Shown here: positions 1 through 6,313 of the stretch, piece after piece
How positions within the stretch are numbered: the stretch's first letter is position 1
Layout of the letters: each line of letters opens with the position of its first letter
Origin: an uncultured Oribacterium sp.
GTDB taxonomy: Bacteria > Bacillota > Clostridia > Lachnospirales > Lachnospiraceae
Direction of reading: 5' to 3'
Assembly (NCBI GenBank): GCA_900772695.1
Contig: CAAGRO010000389.1
Span: 1-9,046 of the forward strand
Length of the DNA: 9,046 nt
Notes under the pieces: generated by a model
What the model was told of the DNA's origin: nothing
What the model saw: the letters and a program-made list of their open reading frames with translations, nothing else
Databases searched by the model: none
Position numbers and translations under genes: made by a program

Positions 1-1040
1 ACGTCCTGCTCGACGCGATCGGCTTCCGCGATGAGGGCGTCGGCCTTCGCCGGCATCGCTTCGATCTCTGCACGAACGTCGCCGCTTCTGGAAACATAGC
101 TCTCATATTCAGAGATTTCCGCCTCGATCGCCTGTCGTCCCTCCTCGGAGAGGGAAGCCGAGCGGGTGTTAAAATCCGCGCGGAGCGCCGCGACCTTTTC
201 CGCGAGCTGGTCTGCCGCCTTCGTATAGCGGCTGACCGCCTGCTGAAGCTCGGTGAGTGCGCGGGTGAAGGAGTATTTCGCAGAGTAAAAGTCGTACGGA
301 TCCTCCCGCCGGAGTGCATTCCAGGCCTCCTGGTGGGCGGCTTTCGCACTGCGTGTGGCGGCATCCACCTGCGCGATGACATCCTCGACGGTCTTCAGGT
401 CCTTCGTATCGAGCTGATAGCTCCGCTGCAGCTCCCGGATTTCCTTCGACTCATCGGCACGTCGAAACACCTTTTCGAGCTCCTCGACGACCTCCTGCTC
501 CTGGAAGTCACTGCCCGCGAAGCGGATCATCGAATCCAGAAGTCCATATTTCATATACTCCAGCACCTCCTCTTCGAAGCTGATCCCTTCGGTGACGTGC
601 ACATGCTCCTGAAAGCCGATGCTTTCCTCCTTGATACTGCCCGGGAAGAGGTCCCGGGCGCTGAGGTAGGGCTTCATGAAGTCATAGAACTCTTCCGAGA
701 GATCCTCATCCGTCCGGTACTGCAGTCCGAAGATCCGGTAGCTTTCCCAGAGCGGACGATGAAACTGTGAGAAGAGCGACTCCATGGAGCTGTCCACCGC
801 CGTCTGCCAGAAGAGGCGCTCGGAGACGGTGCGGCAGGACTCCACGATGGTGAGCAGCAGCGCAGCGATCATCGCGAAGGTCAGTGCGAGAAACACGGTG
901 ACCGAGCCCTGCGTGCGCTGAGCTGCGAGCCTGGCTCCGGCCTTACGTTGATATTCTGCTTCTGTGCGTGCTGTGTGTCGGGATGCAGGACCCATCTTCG
1001 TTGCAGAGACGACCGGTCGCTGCGTCATGTGCCGCTTCAT
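1..1040 (-). CDS. DUF5702-like Tad-locus membrane protein (3' end beyond window)
   Basis: An open frame of 346 codons runs from ATG at 1040 off the left edge, so the C-terminus is missing. The first 46 residues are basic and polar. A membrane segment follows at about 47-66, opening with GSVTVFLAL and ending with a glutamate (TIVES). The rest is probably extracytoplasmic; from about 180 to 346 it is rich in E, K, A and Q with heptad-like spacing, which suggests a coiled coil. The GS-TVFLAL start followed by a long exterior resembles the DUF5702/TadE-like proteins found at the end of Firmicutes Tad clusters; their role is unknown, and a minor pilin or cell-wall-spanning scaffold is my inference. 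Its ATG shares one base with the pilin stop (TGATG) and no Shine-Dalgarno sequence precedes it, so translation probably depends on reinitiation after the pilin gene. The family name rests on pattern memory only. Confidence 0.8.
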   Translation of the reverse strand, partial: MKRHMTQRPVVSATKMGPASRHTARTEAEYQRKAGARLAAQRTQGSVTVFLALTFAMIAALLLTIVESCRTVSERLFWQTAVDSSMESLFSQFHRPLWESYRIFGLQYRTDEDLSEEFYDFMKPYLSARDLFPGSIKEESIGFQEHVHVTEGISFEEEVLEYMKYGLLDSMIRFAGSDFQEQEVVEELEKVFRRADESKEIRELQRSYQLDTKDLKTVEDVIAQVDAATRSAKAAHQEAWNALRREDPYDFYSAKYSFTRALTELQQAVSRYTKAADQLAEKVAALRADFNTRSASLSEEGRQAIEAEISEYESYVSRSGDVRAEIEAMPAKADALIAEADRVEQD

Positions 1041-1348
1041 CAGTACACGCTGGTTGCGGAGCTTTCAATCTGATCGAAGATGTCATTGAGAAGCGCTTTG
1101 ATACGATCCTTAAAGATCAGGACGAGCGCGATCAGCACGACGAGGATCAGTACGAGCTCGATGGTGCCGATGCCGGAATCGTCCTGGAGCAGTGCGCGCA
1201 GGCGTTTCCGACAGCTCGCGATGAGCAGCATCCAGGCAAACAGGAACTGATCATACAGTCGGCGCAGGACACCGAAGACCGTGTCGAGCATCGTGTGCGG
1301 CAGCAGCATGCCGGATGTTGCAGGGAACATAGTGAAGCTTGTTGTCAT
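1040..1348 (-). CDS. flp: Flp1-like pilin precursor of the Tad pilus
   Basis: This 102-residue protein carries a class III prepilin core. The sequence DDSG is followed by IGTIELVLIL, with Glu at +5 of the predicted mature end, then about 16 hydrophobic residues and a short amphipathic tail ending SATSVY. Cleavage after Gly59 by the peptidase encoded at 6366-6839 would leave a 43-residue pilin, close to Flp1-like pilins of Firmicutes. I chose ATG 1348 because AGGAGG lies 7 bases upstream; an in-frame start at 1402 has no such site. The leader is unusually long (59 residues) and holds a second hydrophobic stretch (about 35-45, FLFAWMLLIAS) before the basic run RKRLRALL. The gene follows tadC after a 187-base gap rich in hairpins and overlaps the next gene by one base. 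It is the probable structural subunit of the pilus. Confidence 0.85.
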   Translation of the reverse strand: MTTSFTMFPATSGMLLPHTMLDTVFGVLRRLYDQFLFAWMLLIASCRKRLRALLQDDSGIGTIELVLILVVLIALVLIFKDRIKALLNDIFDQIESSATSVY

Positions 1349-1386
1349 AGTTTTTCCTCCTGAGGCCTCGCCTCGTGTGGCGCGGA

Positions 1387-1419
1387 GCATCCTTCCGGCC
1401 ATGCGCCGGGACAGGATGC
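1387..1419 (-). other. Nested hairpin upstream of the pilin gene
   Basis: A 7-bp stem (GCATCCT at 1387-1393 with AGGATGC at 1413-1419) encloses a 5-bp stem (CCGGC 1395-1399 with GCCGG 1405-1409) and a 5-base loop. On the transcript it ends about 27 bases before the pilin Shine-Dalgarno sequence. No T-tract follows on the minus strand, so it does not look like an intrinsic terminator. A 5' stabilising or processing structure that raises pilin mRNA is an inference. Confidence 0.5.
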
Positions 1420-1465
1420 CACGCAGATAGATAGTTCAGTATGATGGTAAGTGAATAGTGTCTGT

Positions 1466-1504
1466 CTGATCAGTGCAGAGAACATCGTCATGCATGCTGA
1501 TCAG
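1466..1504 (-). other. Inverted repeat between tadC and the pilin gene
   Basis: Two copies of the self-complementary octamer CTGATCAG (1466-1473 and 1497-1504) can pair. The stem continues inward by TGCA (1474-1477) with TGCA (1491-1494) past a 2-base bulge, leaving a 13-base loop. It lies 32 bases after the tadC stop. No run of T follows on the minus strand, so termination is doubtful. It could protect a 3' end, or be an operator, since each octamer is itself a dyad. Confidence 0.45.
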
Positions 1505-1535
1505 GTACGTGACGGCACAGTGTTCATTGCCGCAC

Positions 1536-3104
1536 TCACCCGAGAGCACTCATGGCTGGCACGATGACGATGATCATCACGATGCCGAGCATGATAAACA
1601 GCGGGAGCAGCAGCTTCGTGCCGGCCTCCTCGCCGAGGCGCCGGGCCGTCGTTTTCCGCTGCTCGAAGGCGTCCTCCATCTCGAGCTCCAGCATGGCACG
1701 GAGATTCCGTGCGCCGTTCATCCGGTTCTGCTCGATGAGACTGACGAGCTTCGTATACGGTTTCAGGTTCACCCGCCGTCCGAACGAAAGATAGATTTCC
1801 GATTCCGGCATGTTGCGCCGGAACTGGATGACCATCGTGCGGAGCTCCTGATAGAGCGGCCGGTCCTCCTTGATGCCGCGTGCGATGAGCGCATCGAAAT
1901 GCTGTGAGATGGTTTCCAGGGCATTGCGGACGGTGAGGCCGGCACCGATGTAAACCATGAGCTTCGACACCAGCTCAGAGTAGTCCAGCATCAGGAGCGC
2001 CTCCCGCTGTTTCTTTTCCGTCCGGCGTGCCTGCCCCTGGCGCATGTAGATGGACATGGCAGCGATGACGCCGAGCAGTGGCAGCAGAAGATAGCTCCGG
2101 TCCTCGTGCTCACTGTAGTAGATGCGCTGTCCGTCGATTTCCGTCGGCAGGGAGAGCATATTCTCGCCGAGACTGCCCTCGTCCTCCGCGGTGATGGCCT
2201 GCTGCAACTGAAGCAGCAGGGATTCATAGCGGGACAGCGCCCGTGGCACGATGCTGACGTAGATCCGGTAGGGTGCCGAGTGGTACTGTGTTTTCAGATA
2301 CTTCGTCTCTCCGTCGGTGCTCTTCGGTACGATGTCCGTACTCATGATGAGGGACAGATAGCCGGTCACCACCGTGCCGGGCGGCAGTGTCTCGTTATGC
2401 AGCGTGCCGTCGCTATCCATCAGGTGACGGTACTTCCGGTAGTAGGCCCGCGCGGCTTCCCGCTGCTCGGCCATCGCGATCGCCACAGCGTCCGCAGCTT
2501 CTGCCGTCACCTCGCCTTCGGGTAATGCCTCTGCCGGGGCATCCACGTCCGCCGACACCGCGTCTTCGGCCAATGCCTCTGCCGGGGCATCCTCATCCTG
2601 CGGCAGAGAACCGCTGGTGAGCGCCGGGTCGAGCTCCGGGTAGAAGTCCCAGGAGAGCTGCACGCCGTACTTCGGGAGCTTCGTCATAAGGTGGAGATCG
2701 TGCTGAAGATTTGCGAAGCTTTCACCCTCGGCGACCACGAGCTCCTCGAGCTGGTCATAGATCTCACGGAAGACAGCATTGGCCTCCTCCTCGGTGTAGC
2801 GCTTCGGACTGACCGTGATATCGAGCGGAACCGATGTATCCTCCGTGAGCCCGGAAACCTCCAGGGTGATGTACTGCTTCGACCCCCCATAGCCGCTTCG
2901 CGGAAGACGGAAGCCCTCCTTCAGCGTGCCGTCCTGAAGCCCCAGAAAAAATACCAGGATCGTCAGGAGCAGGGAGGCACTGATGCAGAGCAGCATCTGC
3001 TTTCGGATCTCAGCGGGGGTCGCCTGTGCCTGCTGTCGGAGCTTCTGAAGATACGGCTGCAGCGTCTTTTCGAGTGTGCGGCGCAGAGAATGTCGTGTCC
3101 TCAT
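1536..3104 (-). CDS. tadC: TadC-like pilus platform protein with an extra extracytoplasmic domain
   Basis: A 522-residue inner-membrane protein. A basic N-terminus leads into a membrane segment at about 38-55. A long polar region of about 280 residues follows, then a second membrane segment at about 338-353. A cytoplasmic T2SSF-type domain comes next (about 365-497, with LDYSELVSKLMVYIGAGLTVRNAL and RNLRAMLELEMEDAFEQRK as recognisable stretches, split here at 384-385 and 480-481 by position), ending in a terminal membrane segment (about 498-517). The T2SSF half identifies it as the second platform protein beside TadB, which TadA would drive. Ordinary TadC proteins are nearer 300 residues, so the region between the first two membrane segments is an addition; it carries two 16-residue acidic repeats at 172-203. 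ATG 3104 has GAGGTG 5 bases upstream, placed inside the end of tadB, and only two bases separate it from the tadB stop. Confidence 0.85.
   Translation of the reverse strand: MRTRHSLRRTLEKTLQPYLQKLRQQAQATPAEIRKQMLLCISASLLLTILVFFLGLQDGTLKEGFRLPRSGYGGSKQYITLEVSGLTEDTSVPLDITVSPKRYTEEEANAVFREIYDQLEELVVAEGESFANLQHDLHLMTKLPKYGVQLSWDFYPELDPALTSGSLPQDEDAPAEALAEDAVSADVDAPAEALPEGEVTAEAADAVAIAMAEQREAARAYYRKYRHLMDSDGTLHNETLPPGTVVTGYLSLIMSTDIVPKSTDGETKYLKTQYHSAPYRIYVSIVPRALSRYESLLLQLQQAITAEDEGSLGENMLSLPTEIDGQRIYYSEHEDRSYLLLPLLGVIAAMSIYMRQGQARRTEKKQREALLMLDYSELVSKLMVYIGAGLTVRNALETISQHFDALIARGIKEDRPLYQELRTMVIQFRRNMPESEIYLSFGRRVNLKPYTKLVSLIEQNRMNGARNLRAMLELEMEDAFEQRKTTARRLGEEAGTKLLLPLFIMLGIVMIIVIVPAMSALG
2496..2591 (-). 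repeat. Two tandem 48-bp in-frame repeats inside tadC
   Basis: Residues 172-187 and 188-203 of the TadC-like protein are two copies of a 16-residue Ala/Glu/Asp/Pro unit, each beginning DAPAEAL. In DNA a stretch of 21 identical bases recurs exactly 48 bases apart (2524-2544 and 2572-2592), with weaker identity through the rest of the unit. Near-identical DNA points to recent slippage or duplication. The unit probably forms a flexible acidic linker in the extracytoplasmic part. Confidence 0.8.
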
Positions 3105-3106
3105 GG

Positions 3107-3940
3107 CTACACCTCGATGTCCATGATGCGCCCGGCGAGCCAGACGGAGAGGACATACAGCAGGAGGCAGAGCGTCATGGTGATGCGGCCGAGCACCGTC
3201 GTGTACAGGGTCCGGAAAAACTCCGGCGAGCTGAAGTTCATATACAGGATGATGAGGAACGGGACGAGGTTCATGACCCGCTGCTCATAGCGTTTGGCGG
3301 CGTTCATCGTGAGAATCTCCTCGGAGATCTGCACCTTGTCACGGATGACCGAGGCGGTGTGCGCGATGATCTTCACGAGCTGACCGCCGTTTTTCTTTGC
3401 GACGGAAAAGACCTCGGCGAAATTTGCGACATCCTCGAGTCCGGATCGGTAGGCGAAATCCGCGAGCAGCACCTCGACCGGTGTATGCAGGCTCATGCCG
3501 TGCACGATCTGCTCGAACTCCCGCACGATCATCGCGTCCGGGGAGAAGAGATGCTCGAGCTCAGGGATGGAGGCCCGGAAGGCATTTTCCGTGGAGTAGC
3601 CGGCACTTAAAAAAGAGGAAAGGATCGCAAGGGATTCCTTGAACTCCGTCAGCAGCTGCTGTCGCCGCTTCTCGCAGAGCGCCTTCCGGCAGGTGAAGGG
3701 ATACAGCAGGCAGAGTGGCAGTGTGACGAGCAGGACACGGCGGCTCTGGTAAAAGGGGTAAGCGACCAGCATATCCGCGAGCAGCGCCGTGATGAAGAGG
3801 CGGAGATACTCGAGGGGCGTCAGGATATACTCGTTATAATCGATCGAGGAGCTTCTGTCGGGACGTGAGATCCGCAAGCTTTTCAAGCTTCTGACCATCG
3901 AATTTATACAGTGGCTTAAGTTTGATTTCGTCATGTTCAA
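3107..3940 (-). CDS. tadB: TadB-like pilus platform protein (T2SSF family)
   Basis: A 277-residue membrane protein. Two membrane segments lie at about 47-64 and 67-83. A T2SSF cytoplasmic domain follows (about 95-220), with FKESLAILSSFLSAGYSTENAF and SGLEDVANFAEVF-type stretches near 100-121 and 166-178, then KKNGGQLVKII at 182-192, typical of TadB. Further membrane segments lie at about 222-236 and 252-272. It should form the inner-membrane platform with TadC, moved by TadA. The start is uncertain. TTG 3940 has an excellent GGAGGTGAT 5 bases upstream but makes a 107-base overlap with tadA. An ATG at 3898 and TTG codons at 3886 and 3877 would shorten the overlap but have poor ribosome sites. 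Conserved sequence of this family normally starts near DYNEYIL (residues 34-40), so the first 33 residues may be an extension or not translated. Confidence 0.85.
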   Translation of the reverse strand: MNMTKSNLSHCINSMVRSLKSLRISRPDRSSSIDYNEYILTPLEYLRLFITALLADMLVAYPFYQSRRVLLVTLPLCLLYPFTCRKALCEKRRQQLLTEFKESLAILSSFLSAGYSTENAFRASIPELEHLFSPDAMIVREFEQIVHGMSLHTPVEVLLADFAYRSGLEDVANFAEVFSVAKKNGGQLVKIIAHTASVIRDKVQISEEILTMNAAKRYEQRVMNLVPFLIILYMNFSSPEFFRTLYTTVLGRITMTLCLLLYVLSVWLAGRIMDIEV

Positions 3941-5015
3941 TGCCGATCACCTCCGATATTTCCAGTACCCGTCGTTTGTGGTCACGGGTACGTCCTAAGT
4001 GAACGATGATGTCAAGCGCCGATTCGATCATGCTGCGGATCGCCGGCAGCGGAAGGTCCGCGCCCTGCAGTACCATGGTCTGCATACGGCGGAGCATGTC
4101 CTGGGCGGAGTTTGCATGGCCGGTGGACAGGCTGCCGTCGTGGCCGGTATTCATAGCGTTCAGCATATCGAGCGTTTCCTTCCCGCGTACCTCGCCGACG
4201 ATGATGCGGTCCGGCGACATACGAAGGGACGCCTTGATTAAATTCTGCATACTGATCTCGCCTTCCCCCTCTGCGTTTGCGTTACGCGTCTCGAGGGAGA
4301 CGAGGTTCGGTACGTTTCGGATCTGGAGCTCGGCAGAGTCCTCGATCGTGATGACCCGCTCATCCGACGGGATGTACTGACTAAGCGCATTGAGAAAGGT
4401 GGTCTTTCCGGAGTTGGTGCCCCCGGAAATGAAGATGTTGTACCGTGCCCTTACAAGTGAAATCAGAAAGTCGGCGGCTTCCTGTGTCAGGGAGTCGTAG
4501 AGGATCAGCTTTTCGAGGGTGATCGGCTCCGGGAACTTTCGGATGGTGACCGTCGGCCCCTTCAGCGCGATCGGCGGCAGGACGACATGCACACGCGAGC
4601 CATCCTCGAGACGGGCATCGACGATCGGCGTACTGGTGTTGACCACGCGGTTGATGCGGCTTACGATGCTCTGAATCAGCTCCTCGAGCTGTGCCCGGGA
4701 CTCGAAGCTTCGGTCCCAGCGCTGCATGTGTCCGCTGCGCTCGATGAAGATCTCCTGCTCGGAGTTGATCATGATTTCCGTGACATCGGCGTTATCGAGT
4801 ACCTCGGAAAGAACATCGAGACGACGGAAGCTGTTGAAGACAGCATCGCGCAGATAGAGCTTGTCCCGGAGGCAGAGCTCCGGATGGGCGAAGAGGAGCT
4901 CGTCGATGCGGTCATACAGCTCCGCATCGCTGAAGCTCCGCTGCTCCTCGAGTCCGGCGAGCAGCTGCTGCTTCAGTTCCTTCTTCAGTTCAGCCTGATC
5001 CATGATTGTATTCAT
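3834..5015 (-). CDS. tadA: TadA/CpaF-family pilus assembly ATPase
   Basis: A 393-residue cytoplasmic secretion ATPase of the CpaF/TadA branch of the T2SSE/GspE superfamily. The N-terminal domain (about 1-160) includes EVLDNADVTEIMIN and the DGSRVHVVLPPIA stretch before the nucleotide fold. Walker A is GGTNSGKT (198-205), the Asp box is IEDSAEL (224-230), Walker B is RIIVGEVRG (270-278) and the His box is TGHDGSLSTGHANS (290-303). All catalytic landmarks are intact and the length is normal, so the motor should be active; it hydrolyses ATP to drive pilin assembly through TadB/TadC. ATG 5015 has AGGA about 10 bases upstream; an ATG four codons later is possible. A 104-base gap containing a small hairpin separates it from tadZ. 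Its 3' end overlaps the probable tadB start. Confidence 0.96.
   Translation of the reverse strand: MNTIMDQAELKKELKQQLLAGLEEQRSFSDAELYDRIDELLFAHPELCLRDKLYLRDAVFNSFRRLDVLSEVLDNADVTEIMINSEQEIFIERSGHMQRWDRSFESRAQLEELIQSIVSRINRVVNTSTPIVDARLEDGSRVHVVLPPIALKGPTVTIRKFPEPITLEKLILYDSLTQEAADFLISLVRARYNIFISGGTNSGKTTFLNALSQYIPSDERVITIEDSAELQIRNVPNLVSLETRNANAEGEGEISMQNLIKASLRMSPDRIIVGEVRGKETLDMLNAMNTGHDGSLSTGHANSAQDMLRRMQTMVLQGADLPLPAIRSMIESALDIIVHLGRTRDHKRRVLEISEVIGIEHDEIKLKPLYKFDGQKLEKLADLTSRQKLLDRL
3946..3954 (-). promoter_or_regulatory. Shine-Dalgarno sequence for tadB inside tadA
   Basis: On the minus strand GGAGGTGAT occurs 5 bases before TTG 3940, the farthest-upstream possible tadB start. The same bases encode Glu-Val-Ile in the SEVIG stretch of TadA, a conserved position in that family, so the match may be constrained by protein coding rather than selected as a ribosome site. 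It decides between a 277-residue TadB and a shorter form. Confidence 0.5.
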
Positions 5016-5067
5016 ACGCTATAGTTCCTTTGTCTGACAGAGTCGTGTGATCCGCTTCCTTTTTACA

Positions 5068-5085
5068 GAACCGTGTATGCGGTTC
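5068..5085 (-). other. Small hairpin between tadZ and tadA
   Basis: GAACCG (5068-5073) pairs with CGGTTC (5080-5085) around a 6-base loop. On the minus strand it is followed by TGTAAAAAGG, not by T residues, so it is not an intrinsic terminator in the operon direction. It lies about 53 bases before the tadA start and may be an mRNA processing or stability element. Confidence 0.4.
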
Positions 5086-5119
5086 GATCTGCATGTATGT
5101 TCGCAGAGTACAGTGATAC

Positions 5120-6163
5120 TCATGCATGCTGGCGGACGGCACGCTGCGGCTCGGCGTCGTAGAGGTAGTTTCGTATGACCGCCGCGGTAAATTCGGACAG
5201 CCGCTCCGAGACCTCTGCTTCGGAGTAACCCGTATGCTCCAGTGGTACGATGAGCTTCACGATGCGGTCGAGTGCAGCGCGATGCGGAGAACCGGAGAGA
5301 TAATGCTCCAGGGCGGACAGCTTACGGTAGTGCGCAGGCTGGTCGGTGACCGGCATGAAGATCCAGTCGGCCTGCGGGAGGATGCCCTCCACGCGGCTCA
5401 GGATACTGTCGGTGTCGAGGACGATGGCGTCATAGTCGACCGATGCGCGCAGGAGCTGGATAAACTGCGGAAGCTCCGCATCCCGCAGCGTCGCGATATC
5501 CTCCGGGGACCGGACCGGCGGGATGAAGTCCATGCCGTCGACACGTGTGATCATCGTGCGCAGCCGTTCGGCATCCAGCCGCTCTTTCTTATAGAAGTAG
5601 AGCGCGTCACTGAGCGAACCGCTTCCGCTCTGCATCGATGCATCGGCCCGTGCCGATACCTCCTCGAGGCTGACGTAGAGTGCCCGCATATCCTTTTCAA
5701 GAGTTTTCGTGAGACTCTCGGCGAAGCAGGTCTTCCCGGATCGTCCGATCGGACTGTACACGAGGTACAGCCTGGCGAGTCCCTGCCGGTTCTTCGGCTC
5801 CGACTTCTTCGCGAGCTGATAGCTCGAAACGAGCTCATGCAGGATCTTCTCTCCGGACTGATACTTATAGATTTTGTGCGGCGCATCCGGACGACCACCG
5901 GCGAGCACCTGCGTCTCACCCATCGGTTCCTCTGTAAGCTCGACCCGAGTATGCACCGGGAGCTTCTCGAGCTCTTCATCCCCGGCTGCCTGCGCGTCAC
6001 TCAGCAGCAGATCGATGTCGTTCTGGTGCGCGAAACGCTGCAGCTCCGTCACGGTCTGAAAGGTATAGACGGTAAACGGACACTCCGTCCGCGAAGACGC
6101 ATACTTTAAAAAGCGTTCACAGTAGCTGGGATCCTGTTCCAGCAGTGCGAGAATCTGATTCAT
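5120..6163 (-). CDS. tadZ: TadZ/CpaE-like pilus localisation ATPase
   Basis: A 347-residue cytoplasmic protein in two parts. Residues 1 to about 120 look like a degenerate receiver domain (hydrophobic strand IDLLLSD at 50-56, where Asp56 ends a strand). From about 130 there is a ParA/MinD-like ATPase fold: the P-loop SPIGRSGKT (137-145) follows the strand LYLVY, and DYDAIVLDTDS (243-253) is the Walker B-type strand. In the deviant Walker A of ParA/MinD proteins (KGGxGKT) the first lysine is a signature; here that position is isoleucine. TadZ proteins of Firmicutes often depart from this motif, and TadZ/CpaE acts in placing the Tad machine in the cell. I chose ATG 6163 because AAAGGAG lies about 6 bases upstream; an in-frame start at 6193 has no such support. 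It follows tadV after 202 bases of structured non-coding sequence. Confidence 0.88.
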   Translation of the reverse strand: MNQILALLEQDPSYCERFLKYASSRTECPFTVYTFQTVTELQRFAHQNDIDLLLSDAQAAGDEELEKLPVHTRVELTEEPMGETQVLAGGRPDAPHKIYKYQSGEKILHELVSSYQLAKKSEPKNRQGLARLYLVYSPIGRSGKTCFAESLTKTLEKDMRALYVSLEEVSARADASMQSGSGSLSDALYFYKKERLDAERLRTMITRVDGMDFIPPVRSPEDIATLRDAELPQFIQLLRASVDYDAIVLDTDSILSRVEGILPQADWIFMPVTDQPAHYRKLSALEHYLSGSPHRAALDRIVKLIVPLEHTGYSEAEVSERLSEFTAAVIRNYLYDAEPQRAVRQHA

Positions 6164-6206
6164 AGAAGTCTCCTTTCCATCCAGACAAATCATTTCTCTG
6201 GGGGTT

Positions 6207-6298
6207 ACAGTTCAGGCAGGGGTCCCCGGCTTAGATAGAACCGGTCTCGGAGTACTGTGCCTCCGTTGCCGCCCCTCCGGGGCCCATAGCTGAACTGT
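6207..6298 (-). ncRNA. Candidate structured leader RNA upstream of tadZ
   Basis: A 92-base segment can fold into one long compound hairpin. The closing stem is 9 perfect bp (6207-6215 with 6290-6298). A 4x4 internal loop follows, then a second stem of 9 bp with one bulge (6220-6229 with 6277-6285). An asymmetric loop follows, then 3 bp (6242-6244 with 6269-6271), a 3x3 loop, and a 5-bp stem (CGGAG 6248-6252 with CTCCG 6261-6265) closed by an 8-base loop. The stems were checked base by base. It ends 43 bases before the tadZ start, and no T-tract follows. I matched it by memory against c-di-GMP-I and -II, guanidine, fluoride and SAM aptamers without success. A cis-acting regulatory RNA is the inference; an mRNA processing hairpin is the simpler alternative. 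Confidence 0.45.
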
Positions 6299-6313
6299 TA
6301 TTATTTGAGAGTA

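Noticed and set aside
2691..3610. Two plus-strand open frames of 199 and 194 codons
   Set aside because: They are antisense to tadC and tadB and lack membrane segments, motifs or credible ribosome sites.
5060..5090. Intrinsic terminator after tadZ, suggested by a TTTTT run at 5060-5064
   Set aside because: On the minus strand the run is AAAAA and lies after the hairpin. On the plus strand it lies before the hairpin. Neither order makes a terminator.
5126..6109. 327-codon open frame on the plus strand
   Set aside because: It is antisense to tadZ, which has a P-loop and a strong ribosome site. High GC content keeps this frame open.
6207..6298. Known riboswitch class, especially c-di-GMP
   Set aside because: The conserved core sequences of c-di-GMP-I and -II aptamers, as I remember them, are not present. 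The element is therefore reported as unassigned.
6207..6298. Integron attC site
   Set aside because: The ends are a perfect 9-bp repeat and not the RYYYAAC/GTTRRRY core pair, and no integrase or gene cassette is nearby.
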